DNA of 34,032 bases from Chara braunii (Eukaryota > Streptophyta > Charophyceae > Charales > Characeae), in NCBI GenBank assembly GCA_003427395.1, contig BFEA01000560.1, positions 687,386 to 721,417 of the forward strand, read 5' to 3'. The translations under genes were made by a program, and so were the position numbers. Within the stretch, counting starts at the first letter, position 1. Every line of letters begins with the position of its first letter. Below, one piece after another: positions 21,666 through 31,625 of the stretch. The notes beneath the pieces were generated by a model, which worked only from the letters and a program-made list of their open reading frames with translations, ran no database searches and was not told the DNA's origin.

Positions 21666-22605
21666 CCTAAGTCGCGTGACAGACGCAGTTCGCAGGGCTC
21701 AATCCCTAGACCTGTCCCCTTTTCCCATGTACAGTATCCGTTGATCCCTGTGTGTTCGAACCCCCGACCTATCCCTGAAAGTCGTATGTTTGACTGCTGT
21801 CCATAGTCTGGTCGCGTGGACTCGACGCGTAGACTCTGGTTTTAGTAGTCGTAGGGTCAGTCGAGGTCGTAGCTGCTACAGTCCCCAAAGGTCAACCTAT
21901 GACTAGTCTAGAAGCATCCGAGGTGGCTCTTTGTAGGATCTAGGAGTCAGTCCGTAGCTGAGTCAGCAAAGGGCAGTCGTAGTCTAGTCAGCAAAGGGCA
22001 GTCCCAGTCCTATCCTAGCCTAGTCAGCAGTACCCAGTCCCAGTCCTAACCTAGTACAGTCAGCAAGTACCAAGTGGGACTGTGCATATTCTGGGCCTGG
22101 GCAACGAGACCCGACCACAGAAGAAACAAGTATAAATAAAGAGGCAGCGTCAAGCCATTCATTCATTCTGCCTGTGAGCCATGTGGAAGTGCTGCTAGAG
22201 TGGCTTGTGCATCGGAGGTCTGCAGGTGCCTGAGGAAGAAGTGGGCTAAGAGGTGGAAGAAGCGGCCATAGCCGCTAGTTCAGCGTAGGAGGAAGACGGC
22301 AGTCATAGCTGCCACGTAGGATAGAGTAGGATGTGTGTGTACAGCATGTGTGTGTGGGACATTCAGGGTGATCCTAGATAGCGTCTGAGTGTGTGTGTGT
22401 GCGCGAACAAGTTGCTGGTGGATACAGTTGATCGGGCCGGAACTTTGTCGGGCGCTGTGCGCCATAGCCATTTGAGACTGGCTGAATGTGAACTGTGTTC
22501 CTGGCCGCGTTCATATCTCTGAGTTTTGTGTGGGCGCATTGCGCCAAATCGTGTTCGTCATCTGTTTGCATGCATGCTGGCAACGAAGTGAGTCAAGTCT
22601 GATTG
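21665..22605 (+). mobile_element. Unclassified insert, LTR-like, with TATA-like box
   Basis: This block separates two pieces of Gypsy-B integrase, so it was probably inserted. It holds repeated GTCAGCAAAGGGCAGTC and CAGTCC words (21963-22045), a good TATA box TATAAATAA at 22131-22139 on the + strand, GT-rich stretches (22330-22405) and two GGGCGC-n-GCGCC hairpins about 80 bases apart (near 22450 and 22529). Such a layout suits a solo LTR, but clear TG...CA ends or target duplications were not found. At 21750-21806 GTTCGAACCCCCGACC and its downstream sequence resemble a tRNA read on the minus strand. Confidence 0.45.
22131..22139 (+). promoter_or_regulatory. TATA-like box
   Basis: TATAAATAA stands in otherwise GC-balanced sequence and is the best core-promoter candidate in the window. 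It would start transcription about 30 bases to the right, within the putative LTR. No experiment or gene supports it. Confidence 0.45.
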
Positions 22606-22845
22606 CACCTCCAGGGCCTGACTGTGATTTAGGATCTGGGAACAGGAAATGCAATGGAGTCATAGGCTTCCAGCCTAAATGCAGCTTGGTAGGATGAGCA
22701 GCGTGTATGGCATTATTATATATCCCAGCTATGTGAGGTAGTTTGATATCCCAATCGAGTTGATCAGGGGCAATGTAAGGCCTAAGGAACTGTGGCACTT
22801 GTCTGTTCATCTCTTCAGCTTCACCGTTAGCTTCAGTGTGATTCC
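22605..22845 (-). pseudogene. pol: Gypsy-B remnant, integrase core (-)
   Basis: Minus-strand translation gives HTEANGEAEEMNRQV, LPHIAGIYNNAIHAAHPTK and LHLGWKPMTPLHFLFPD. These match Gypsy-A ANGLAEEINQTV, LYNNSVHSATATTPNRLHYGW and LLSYLFPE, the last third of the integrase core with its catalytic Glu. The upstream part is cut at about 22845 by the tail of LINE-B. Confidence 0.88.
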
Positions 22846-22862
22846 TTGAAAGTCATCGTCAG

Positions 22863-23036
22863 TTCTTTTTTGTCTTTTTTCTTTTTTTTCTTCTTTTCCC
22901 ATAATACAGAACCTTATGGTTCTGGCTCCTTGTCCATTCTGGGGAGCATCAGTCCAGTTCCTATTCCACCGGTAAGTCAGAACTATATCAACTCACTCAC
23001 ACTCCACCTTATGGTGTGGATGGCATTGATTAGTAT
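22863..23036 (-). mobile_element. Extra LINE 3' terminus with A-rich tail (-)
   Basis: On the minus strand GGAATAGGAACTGGACTGATG...CCCCAGAATGG...AAGGAGCCAG leads to an A-rich tail (22863-22897 as T on +). It is closer to the LINE-A end (20430-20504) than to the neighbouring LINE-B end. It follows directly on the LINE-B poly(A), so two LINE tails stand head to tail. Confidence 0.8.
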
Positions 23037-23042
23037 GATTAC

Positions 23043-23060
23043 TTTTTCTTTTTTTTTTTT
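23043..23060 (-). other. LINE-B poly(A) tail
   Basis: T-rich on the + strand (TTTTTC then 12 T). On the minus strand it follows GGACCTGTATTACATT, the family's 3' terminal sequence. Confidence 0.85.
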
Positions 23061-23151
23061 AATGTAATACAGGTCCTTATGGCCCCGGCTCCATTTCCAT
23101 TCTGGGAGCGAGTCAGAATAAAACATTACATCATGAAACCCACTCACGCTT

Positions 23152-23757
23152 CCTTCCGTCCGGCCGAAGGATCCCTGACCAGCATTGATTACTCCAACAT
23201 TGTGGAGGATTGACTGTCAGCTTGCCTTACTTCCTCCTTTCCTCTCAGGTCTACTGCATGAACCTGCCAGATAAATGATAAAAAGCAAGAAAGGTAAAAG
23301 AAGCCATGGAAGATGCAATATCGGAACTCCAACATTGTGTGACCTGTGATGGAACTAGTCCTTCTGCTGGCTGGGAACTCTGCCTTCTGCTCCCTGCTTC
23401 TGAGTTGTGCCAGTCTTTCCACCGTATGCAAGAGTCAATTATCTCTGCCACTTTGCCCCTTGCAAGCCACACTTTAGTGAAATTTGCCTTGATTCTTTTC
23501 TGTTGCCTTCCATCCGGCCGAAGGATCCCTGACCAGCATTGATTACTCCAACATCGTGGAGGATTGACTGTGAGCTTGCCTTACTTCCTCCTTTCCTCTC
23601 AGGTCTACTGCATGAACCTGCCAGATAAATGATAAAAAGCAAGAAAGGTAAAAGAAGCCATATGCAATATCGGAACTCCAACATTATGTGACCTGTGATG
23701 GAACTAGTCCTTCTGCTGGCTGGGAACTCTGCCTTCTCCTCCCTGCTTCTGAGTTAT
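23152..23757 (-). repeat. 354-bp tandem duplication in LINE-B 3' UTR
   Basis: The segment starting CGGCCGAAGGATCCCTGACC at 23161 recurs at 23515. The two copies run almost identically (one 5-base gap, few substitutions) through CTTCTGAGTT at about 23400 and 23750, with about 100 bases in between that occur only once. High identity means that the duplication is younger than most of the LINE's decay. Confidence 0.93.
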
Positions 23758-24120
23758 GGAAGGCCCAAAATTCAGGGTTTTTCGCCGCATCACTACAAGC
23801 AATGTCGTGGAAAATTTTACGAACAAACTATCGAGGCTCATAATACAAACATCAAAAAACGAAACAGGCAACAAAAAACTAAAAAAAAAAACTCAAAAGG
23901 ACTATAAAACCCTATTCGGAGTAGCTTTCGGAGTTCGCCAAATTTTTTCCCGAATTCGGTGTTTTTGCCAACTTCTTCGTTACTCGTCCAAATACGCTGA
24001 AACTGAATACATATATACCCTCAAGCACATACATATCAGACAAAAAAAAAAAACAAGAAAAAAACGAAAATTCAGGGAAATATGGCAGTTTCGGTGAAAA
24101 ATTCGCCGAAAATAGCACCA
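23758..24120. other. A-rich segment inside LINE-B
   Basis: AT-rich sequence of different composition lies between the LINE-B ORF2 end and its 3' UTR. It has several A runs of 9 to 12 and AAAATTCAGGG at both 23767 and 24067, exactly 300 bases apart, with TTCGCCG words near each. It may be an inserted small non-autonomous element. An open frame reading from LINE-B into it is chance. Confidence 0.4.
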
Positions 24121-25640
24121 CCCATTAACCACGAGTGCTGGCATGGATTGTCTCGTCTTATGCCACTTACAAAGAATCTCCGCCTGAATCAGGGTCCTTG
24201 TCTCCGCCCATACCTTCTCCCTTGGAGTTGAGAGCCCCTCAATGGTTCTGCAGCACCTTTCTTTCCAAATAGACCACAGCGTTGTCTTTCTGATCATTCC
24301 AAACCACATTTTTTCTGTCTTATGGAATTGGGCTGGGATGTTAGTCCATAGGAGTTGGATGGGATGTTCAGGGAGGGGAATCGAGAAGCGGGAGTCCCAG
24401 ATATCCGAGGCTCTCGCCCAGTATTCCGTCGCCTCTCTACAGTGTATCAGGCAATGTAGCATATCTTCTGGTTCATTTTCTGAACATACCGCGCATAAAT
24501 CTGAACTGTTAGGGTTGTTCTTACTTCTTCTGATATCCAGCCACTAGTTAACTGGAAGCGCTACATATGAGATGAGCCATTGGAGGCTTCTGATTTTCAC
24601 CGGGCGGATTGACTTGAATTTCTTCGATGGTATTTGTGGGATCTGAGTAGCATCTTGACCTATTAACTTCTGCCATCTGTTCTTGATCGTTGGGTCAGGA
24701 TCCTTTGTTTTGAGGAGTAAGTTGTAATTCAGGTTTACTGTGTACTCCTGAATGGGGACATTCGTTTTGAGGCTTCTGCTTCTGTCTGGTGTCCAAGCCC
24801 ACTCCACTGGATCAAATTCCAAGTCTTGAATCGCCGTATCTGTTCTGAAGATTGTTTTCGGCCACGATTCCAACACTCTTACTTTTCTGAGTACGAAAGG
24901 GTTTAGGATTGTTCTTTCCACCTCTTGATTCCGGATAGATGGAAGGCCTGGCGTAGACAGGGTAATTGGGAAAGAAGTAAACACCGCCCTTGATGGGAGA
25001 ATTGATAGGCCCTTGATGGGGTTAAATCATGTACCCTCACTCCCCATTCACCCGATTTCCAGGTTGAGACTTCCCTCAACAATTCCTTCCATCCTTCAGG
25101 GATGCAGTTGATAATGGATTGTAGATTCTCGTCTCGTCGGTGGCAACCTTTGAGCTAGGAGGCAAGCTCCTGTTCTGTCACCCAGTCCTTTTTCTCCTCG
25201 TTCCACAGATGGCTCACTTTCCAAACACCATGTTTGATCCAAGATAGTTGGTGATCACTTTTGTCTCTCACCCATGGATTACCAAACAGAGGTTGCCTCA
25301 GCACCTTGTCTTTGGATCTGGGTTTACCCACCTTCTTCGGCATGACTTCCCCCCATATCCATAGCAGTGCAGTCCAATATGGTGTAGGGGGCCTGACTTT
25401 GCTTTGACCGGTTCCTCTTCGTTGATTTCTGCGCCCTGCATTTGGACTCCATTCCTTGGTCATTATGCAGAACAGACCGGACATGTTTGCTGGTGTGGCT
25501 ATGGGTGCTAGGCCCCTGATGCTATCCAAAGCCAGTTTATTCCATGCCGTACCAGGTTTAGTCAATAGTTTGATTATCCATTTAACTTGTAAGGCTTTGG
25601 TTTCCTGTTTGGGGTCCATGATACCAAGACCTCCTTTGGC
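24121..25640 (-). pseudogene. LINE-B ORF2, C-terminal region and finger (-)
   Basis: Minus-strand frames at 25155-25619, 24544-24984 and 24121-24462 together cover the C-terminal half of ORF2. They include KVLRQPLFGNPW (the site where LINE-A has a stop), IRSLQWLISYVALPVN, and the finger CAVC...MLHCLIHCREATEYW. At least three frame changes separate them. The match to LINE-A 8150-9450 is clear. Confidence 0.9.
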
Positions 25641-26747
25641 TGGTTTCCTTGTGATGTAGTGCCAAGTTATCTTTGGTATGCAGTTCTCTTTGTTGGGGTC
25701 ATCCGACCACTAAGTTCCTTGATTGTATGGTCCGAAACTGTCCAGATTGATGCTATATACCACATCATTGAGAAAATAGATGTATTGATGGCTAATGCAT
25801 GGCCCAACAATGATGTGAATGTGTTACCCCATCCACCCAGTTTGTTAATTTGTTTTGCGAGTATATTTTGGGCCATCTGAGGGGCAAAACCGTCCTTTGT
25901 CAACAAGATGCCTAGATATCACGTAGGGGTCTCCGGTGTCTCCCATGTCATGTCTGCCTCAGGGCCTTGAAGTTGGGGAGCCTCGTCCTCTGATAGCCAC
26001 CAGCCAATTGTTTTCTTCCAATTAATCTTCATTTTTTATGCCAATCTGAATGCTTCCATTGCTCTTACCAGCACACTGAACGAAGAGTCTGAAGCTCTTA
26101 TGAGAACCGTGAGGTCATTTGCAAACATTATTACTGTCGGGAAATGTAGGTGGTGGGTTGTTCCTACATTGACCTCTGGCAGCCTCTGTATGGAAGGATC
26201 TTTCCGTAGGAATGAGGCTATCGCTTCCATCACGAAGAGGAAGATTGGGGGTGCTAGCGGGTCTCCTTGGCAAACTGACCGAGAAATAGGGTAGCAGTCA
26301 GATAGCAAGTCATTGACTTGGACGCATCCTATGGCATCATTGTACAAAATACGGACCCACTTCCTGAAATTCGGGCCTACTCCCATCTTTTCCATGCTTG
26401 CATTAAGAAAGGCCCAGTTGACCTGGTCGTAGGCCTTTTCAAAATCGAAGAAAAGAATTGTTTTGTTTATCCTTTTTTCTCTGACTTTGTTGGCCGCTTC
26501 GTTGAGGGTCAGTACGTTGTCCAAGATGTACCTTCTAGGGATGAAGCCTGTTTGGTCTATATGGAAACATTTGTCTGTCAAATTTAGGATTCGCAAGGCC
26601 AGAGCTTTGGCTAGGATCTTATAGGGAAGGGTTAGAAGCGAAAAGGGTCTATAGTTCCTGATATTTTCTTTCTCTCCTTTTTTGTACAACAATGTGACAA
26701 CGCTGCTACTCAGTAGATTTCCCAGTCCCCCCTTAAGCCAGCTGTCG
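25640..26747 (-). pseudogene. LINE-B ORF2, reverse transcriptase (-)
   Basis: RT blocks on the minus strand: YKKGEKENIRNYRPF, FIPRRYILDNVLTLNEA, FFDFEKAYDQVNW, CQGDPLAPPIFLFVMEA and MFANDLTVLIRAS. The FADD box reads FAND (codon 26117-26119), so the first catalytic Asp is Asn. The thumb follows with GWWLS and LAKQINKLGGW. Frame changes occur near 26700, and stops at about 26036 and 25665. Confidence 0.93.
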
Positions 26748-27281
26748 CTAGAGTGACCAACATTTTTCCCATAATTCTTTTGTCAGCCCGTCGATCCCTG
26801 GTGACTTATTGTTGTTCATACTTTGGATAGCACCTTGCAGTTCTTCCAAGGTGATGGGCTTGTCCAGAGCTTCTGCTTGTTCCCGAGATATCGTTTGTTC
26901 CACATATTGTAGCATCCTAGTGCATGTCTCTCTAGTGCTGGGCAGTGTAGGCATAGGGGTCTTCATGTGATAAAGTTCTTCATAGAATTCCTTTGCTACG
27001 TTCAACATTCCTTCGCTGTTTGTCACTGTTACAACTGGACTTGAGAGGGTTTTCAAGCTTTCTATCGTGTTAGCCCTTGCGAAGAAATGTTTTGGCATTG
27101 ATTCACTTAGCTCGTATTCGTTCATTTTGGCTCTTATTTGTAGTCCCTTTAATTCCCACCATCTCCACATAGTGAGTTCTTCTCTTGCCTTTTCGAACAT
27201 ATCCGTCTACAATGCAGAAGAGGGGTTATCAATCAGATTCGTCTCTGCGATCTTGGGGGCTGTCTCTAACGCTAGCTTCCT
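26748..27281 (-). pseudogene. LINE-B ORF2, linker and start of RT (-)
   Basis: The same frame as the endonuclease continues here after TAG at 27282-27284 and contains another TAG near 27207. ETNLIDNPSSAL and FEKAREELTMWRWWELKG match LINE-A FNLITNPGETL and LEEARTKLSQWVEWKRQG. NNNKSPGIDGLTKELW is the first RT block. Confidence 0.9.
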
Positions 27282-28290
27282 CTATTTCCTGTTGGTTGCC
27301 AATTTCCTAGAAATTTTGGCCACCGTTTGTGACAATGTAGAGTAACTTTCCTGAAACCACTGCCGCCGATCTTGTGTGGGTAGGTAGGCACCCCTCAAAT
27401 TTCGCCAACACTCCTGAACTCCTGACTGAAAGGTCTGGCTCAGTAGGAGGGGGTTGTTGAGTTTGTGAAAGCTAGACCCCTTTTTAACATACTGCTCGGA
27501 GCTGATTATGAGTTCGATGGGTTTGTGATCCAGACGTGGGTACGGTGCAAGGGACAGGATCTCAACGATTTTGGCTGTCCCCATTAGTGTCCCTGAGATC
27601 AAGAAGTAGTCAATGAAGGAGAAAGCGGTGTGGTGGGCATGGTTCTTTTTAACCAATGTGAAGGTTCTTGTCCCTGGATGCAAAGTACAGTAAGGTTGAA
27701 CTAGACTGTAGTCCAACATCAACTTGTGGACAGGCACCGCCTCCTTTGTGGCCTGACCAGCCGAGGACCTCGATATACGATCCGTGGTGGGGTCTATAGT
27801 TGTGTTCCAATCACCGGTCAAAATACGCGACGACGAAGGGGGGATCAGATGTCCGATGTTTATTATAAATGCAGATCTGTCTGAAGAGTTGTTCGGTGTA
27901 TATACATTGATTATTCTGAACTCTTCCTCCTTCCACTTTACATCCATAAGGCACCATCTACCGTCTACCGCGTCCACTTCTTTGCCCACTATCGACCCTA
28001 CCGTATATAGGCGGGTAGATTTGGGTATAAGGATGGTTGTTCCTTTCGTACTTGATGCATTATCTGATGACCATATTTCGTCGTTCATTCCTCACTGTTT
28101 CCTTGATAGGAATTTTCGAATTCTATTGTGTTCTGTTGAGTAGGTGACACAAGTTTCTTGCAGCAATATGATGTCTGCTAGTTTGTTTGTGTGAACGGTA
28201 AGTCCATTGATTATGTCATTCATTTTTTCTTCTTTGTCGACAATGTTTCCAAGGCCATTGATATTCCAGCTCCTAATGACTACCCCTTGT
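27282..28290 (-). pseudogene. LINE-B ORF2, endonuclease domain (-)
   Basis: The domain starts upstream of the longest open stretch. SWNINGLGN and DIILLQETCVTY (about 28150-28275) are the opening blocks with the catalytic Glu. They are followed in the same frame by TGA at 28092-28094. Then come DGRWCLMDVKW, ILTGDWNTTIDP, FSFIDYFLIS and LDHKPIELI. The nuclease residues are kept here, unlike LINE-A, which has GHWN. Confidence 0.93.
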
Positions 28291-28396
28291 GTTTTCTAGT
28301 CCACCATGTCTTCCTTTACATTTGCCCCCTTTCTAAAAGTCTCCATCATTGAGGCTACAAGGAATAGGCAGGGGTATAATCATAGAGGTAAACAGC

Positions 28397-29316
28397 CTAG
28401 GAGGGAGCCTGATCGCTCTCATCCATCCTTGTTGACGCATCACTCGATGGGTCCTGTTGCGTCGTAGTGACCGAATCATCTATCTTGTATTCACCTACAC
28501 TTCCACTTATTCCCTGTATGGGGACAAGGGCCGGCTCTGAACCTGTTCCCTCGCCCTCATCTTGCCAGTCCTCTATATCGCTCTCGAAATAATCACTCCT
28601 GTCATATATGTCCAGATCTATGGCGAAAGCTCTTGAGTCCAGAACTATGGCGAAAGCTCTCGAGTCCAGATCGTTGTCTCCCTTCAGAATCCCAGAAGTC
28701 AGTAGGTGTGCCACCGAGACCGCCAGCAGTTCTGCTGGAATGCCGGGTTCCGCCAACACATTGTATGGAATCGCCGTCACTGTCCTCCAAAGCCTCCACA
28801 TCATCCCACTCTTCAACTTGGTTTCCTCTGACAACTTTGAGATCAGGGGGGAGAAGGCCCGAGGGGGGACTGCCTCTCTAGTTCCATAGGATGGTCCTAC
28901 TGGTCCTCCTGGCCGGCTTGGGAGGATCTGTCCTCCTGACCATCGTCCCGGGCAACTGTTTCGTACACGTCCAGTGGGAACCCATCTATTATCTTTTCCT
29001 GAAGAATACTGGCGACATTCTGCCCTTCCTCAATCCGTGGGATTGTGAAGGATACATCTGTGGCGATCTACCATTCTCCCTCTTTCTCGGCATACCTTGC
29101 GGCAATCAGCGGGCGGGTGCAGCGGGCCTCCATCTGCCCTGGCCTACAGCCAGGGTGTATTTGGCTGTTTGCCAGTTCGGCCTGTGGGACCAGGCCGTGT
29201 ACTGTTCCAGTCCAGTCCAGTCCTTCCCGGTGTCGGGCGGCCGCAGACCAGTCCGCCACCCGAAATACAAAGAATTGAACCTTGGGCCAAATGCCTAGGG
29301 GAGAATCAACAAGCAA
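28397..29316 (-). pseudogene. LINE-B ORF1, C-terminal remnant (-)
   Basis: Minus-strand pieces in at least two frames. KEGEW followed by a TAG and IATDVSFTIPRIEEGQN aligns with LINE-A KEWMVAVREDLSVLKWQLGQ. The next frame (MMWRLWRTVTAIPYNVLAEP...) occupies the place of the hydrophobic WWWMVALPVTTL stretch of LINE-A ORF1, and its end is acidic like that of LINE-A. A 27-bp tandem duplication (28621-28674) repeats nine residues, LDSRAFAI. The part above about 29130 is less certain and contains CAGTC repeats. Confidence 0.65.
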
Positions 29317-29561
29317 TTTCGTCAGAGCCGTCGGGAAAGATTAGGTGTCGGAAAAGGATCCCTAAAATTTCCCCCATCAATTATAAAAACTAACCCTTGA
29401 AATTAACATGATGAACAGCCACGTCTACCGCGCCGAGCGCCTACCATTTTTCGTTCAATCCGAGGCTGTTCACGCTGTCGCCGACCGCGGAGCCAGGGTA
29501 TGGTGCTAGGGCTCGGCGCGCTCCCTTTTACACTAAGCAATTGATGAGGGAATGAACCCTC
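29317..29561. other. Non-coding stretch with a GC-rich inverted repeat
   Basis: CGCGCCGAGC at 29429-29438 and its exact inverse GCTCGGCGCG at 29511-29520 bracket about 70 bases. A second inverted pair, GAACAGCC and GGCTGTTC, lies inside the span. This could fold as a long hairpin or mark the ends of a very small element. No gene is seen. Confidence 0.5.
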
Positions 29562-29828
29562 AATTTTTATTGATTTTAACGACAAAATTAAAGTTCGAGA
29601 AAGAGGATTCAAAATAATAAAAGAAAAGAAAACAAATGAATATTTGTTATTTTATTAAATTTCGTCAGAATTTGCCCCTGATGAAATTGTCCACAATTTT
29701 CATCGATTCCAGTGACAGGATTAAAAATGAGGAAAAGAATTAAAATGATAAAAAGGGGAGGAAACTGAAATTATTTTATTATTTAATTAAAATCTATGGA
29801 ATTCTTTTTCTGATGGATTTTTCTTAAA
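29562..29828. repeat. Diverged 133-bp tandem duplication, AT-rich
   Basis: AATTTTTATTGATTTTAACG at 29562 and AATTTTCATCGATTCCAGTG at 29695 begin two copies that align through ATTATTTTATTA...AAAATT to CTGATG near their ends. They are strongly diverged, so the duplication is old. Confidence 0.7.
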
Positions 29829-29985
29829 ATGTTCCATTTATTCCTTTTCATTGGTTTAATCGGATTCTTGTTGATTTTCCTATCTTCTGCTGATTTTTCC
29901 CGATTTTCTGGATTTTCTTAATTTTCTTGATTTACCTGATATTCTTGACTATTACCCTCCCTATCAACTAGGGTATTTTTGGGTG
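29829..29985. repeat. AT-rich stretch with TGATTTTC words
   Basis: Short irregular repeats of the type TTGATTTTCC and GATTTTCT run to about 29950. No gene is seen. Confidence 0.55.
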
Positions 29986-30480
29986 AGTGAGGCTTCTATC
30001 CCCTTGTTCCACGGACTTTGGTGACGGCGGATGGATCCGCGTGGCTAAGTTTTTTTTTTTCGGGTTGCGGCAACATGGCCGGTTTGGTGCTTGGACACTG
30101 ATTCGGGATGTAGTACGGCGGACCGGTTCAGAACTGGTGCGGCACAACCATTTGTTTACTATTGGCATGGTGTATCTGCGGCATGGTACGGTATTCCGCC
30201 TTGAGGTGGTACTGCTGCCCGTTTGGAACGGGCACGGTACGCTGGTTCGGATCAATACAACTATTGGTTTGGGATCGATATGCTACTGGGACCACCGTTT
30301 CGGTGCGGTAATGGGGCTGCTCTGCGACGATCACGGCGCCGGCTGCGGTAGTGTGGGCTATTATTTTAATGCTGCGACTTACTGGTTCGGTAGTATTGCC
30401 TCGGTGAGGCTATTGGTTCGAAAGTGGTACTGGTACGCCTACAGGCTCGGGACTGGACTAGCCTGTTGTTCCTGATATGA
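29986..30480. repeat. GGTNCGG-rich degenerate tract
   Basis: The words GGTTCGG, GGTGCGG and GGTACGG recur irregularly about every 10 to 40 bases. An open frame of 162 codons spans it on the + strand, but the protein has no motif and is explained by the repeated words. It may be a decayed satellite. Confidence 0.45.
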
Positions 30481-31625
30481 CACTTAAAGGATGGGGGCGA
30501 CTTACTGGGCCCTCTTGGATCTTGCAGGCCTGAATTGAGAACTATTGGCTTCGGTAGTCGGTAACACCTGCTGCTGTATGTGGCAAGTGGGTTATCAGGA
30601 AGGCCGGGTCCTCAGGGTACGGGGGCTCCGCCTTCGACACGGCCCTTGGCTGAAATTGCAGGATATAGCCGCGGGACAGACCAAAGAAGAGGGGGAGATT
30701 TGGCCAGGTGAGCCAGGCGTACGCAACGCGCTGGGAACACAGCTCGCCTCAAACAGGCGGTCGGGGTGGTCAACAGGGCAAAGGGGAGTGAAGAGCGCTG
30801 GGGCAGGGCACGACGTGGACAGCCAACAGATTTGTGATCCAATGGGGACAAAGGCGATGAGGGGAGGAGTGATCGAAATGCGTGCTCGGTGTGCGCCGCG
30901 CACTAGTCACTACTGAGCGAAGAGTGACCCACGAGGGAGAAGAGAGTGCAAGCAGGGAGCGCTCAGTGAGCGCGCGTGAATCAGAGGAGAGAGATACCTG
31001 CGGAAGGCGTGTGGGCGTACGACTGGGCAAGCGGGTAGGCAACAGGTCCACAGAACGTGAGCTGAGCGTGCTGCTCCGCGTCAAACTAAAAGATGGTGTG
31101 ATAGGGAAATCTCCGTTTTGGCCAGTCAAGTGCTGCGCGACCTGCCACCGCTAGCAACGAGGGAAGGGGGGAGCGGCGCAGTCTGACGATCGGTCTGTGA
31201 ACTGTTCGGAGTCTCTCTCTCAAGGCCAGGCTCCCTTGAGATCCAGCCATGTTATCGGCTTCGTAACACTAGTATGTACGGGCGAGGGAATGCGGCCGAA
31301 GGCCTCAATCTGACGCTTGATCAGGTGACGGAATGTGTCTCTCCAAGAGCACGCCTTGATCGTCTGTAAGGGCATGTCCCTTCGCCTGACCAGGAATACT
31401 TGAGATTTGACTTTCTGCACTTAAGAGGGAAGCGAGCTTGTGACTGCAAGGATCTTGCTTCTATCCATAAAACGCACATGTATTTATATCGTAATCTGCC
31501 CCATTGATCCGCGAATCAGACCAGAACCTGCAGCGGGCCAAACACCAACCTAGAACACCTCTTCAACATACAAAGCAGCGGTTCGTTGCTACTTCATGTG
31601 TGCCGGGCTGCAGCAATATTATACT
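30481..31625. other. Unclassified non-coding sequence
   Basis: I see no gene or recognisable transposon protein. The tract 30880-31060 is rich in GAG words. It may belong to the LTR or flank of the element whose primer site is at 33629. Confidence 0.4.

Larger units (their letters stand above)
22863..29316 (-). mobile_element. LINE-B, degenerate copy of the LINE-A family (-)
   Basis: In minus orientation it has remains of ORF1 (about 28397-29316), endonuclease, RT, C-terminal finger and a 3' UTR ending in poly(A) at 23043-23060. The protein blocks match LINE-A throughout. An A-rich block of foreign look (about 23758-24120) and a tandem duplication (23152-23757) disturb the 3' region. The ORF1 N-terminal part and 5' leader are missing or unrecognisable, so it is probably 5'-truncated or rearranged. 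It is inserted in or next to the Gypsy-B integrase. Confidence 0.88.

Noticed and set aside
23980-24462. Minus-strand frame of 160 codons as one protein
   Set aside because: Its first half is the LINE-B Cys/His finger and its second half runs by chance into the A-rich block, so it is not one gene.
29987-30475. Open frame of 162 codons on the + strand
   Set aside because: Composed of the repeated GGTNCGG words, with no domain and no promoter or intron evidence.
30545-30916. Overlapping open frames on both strands
   Set aside because: Both strands are open at once in GC-rich sequence, which is common by chance. No motif was recognised.
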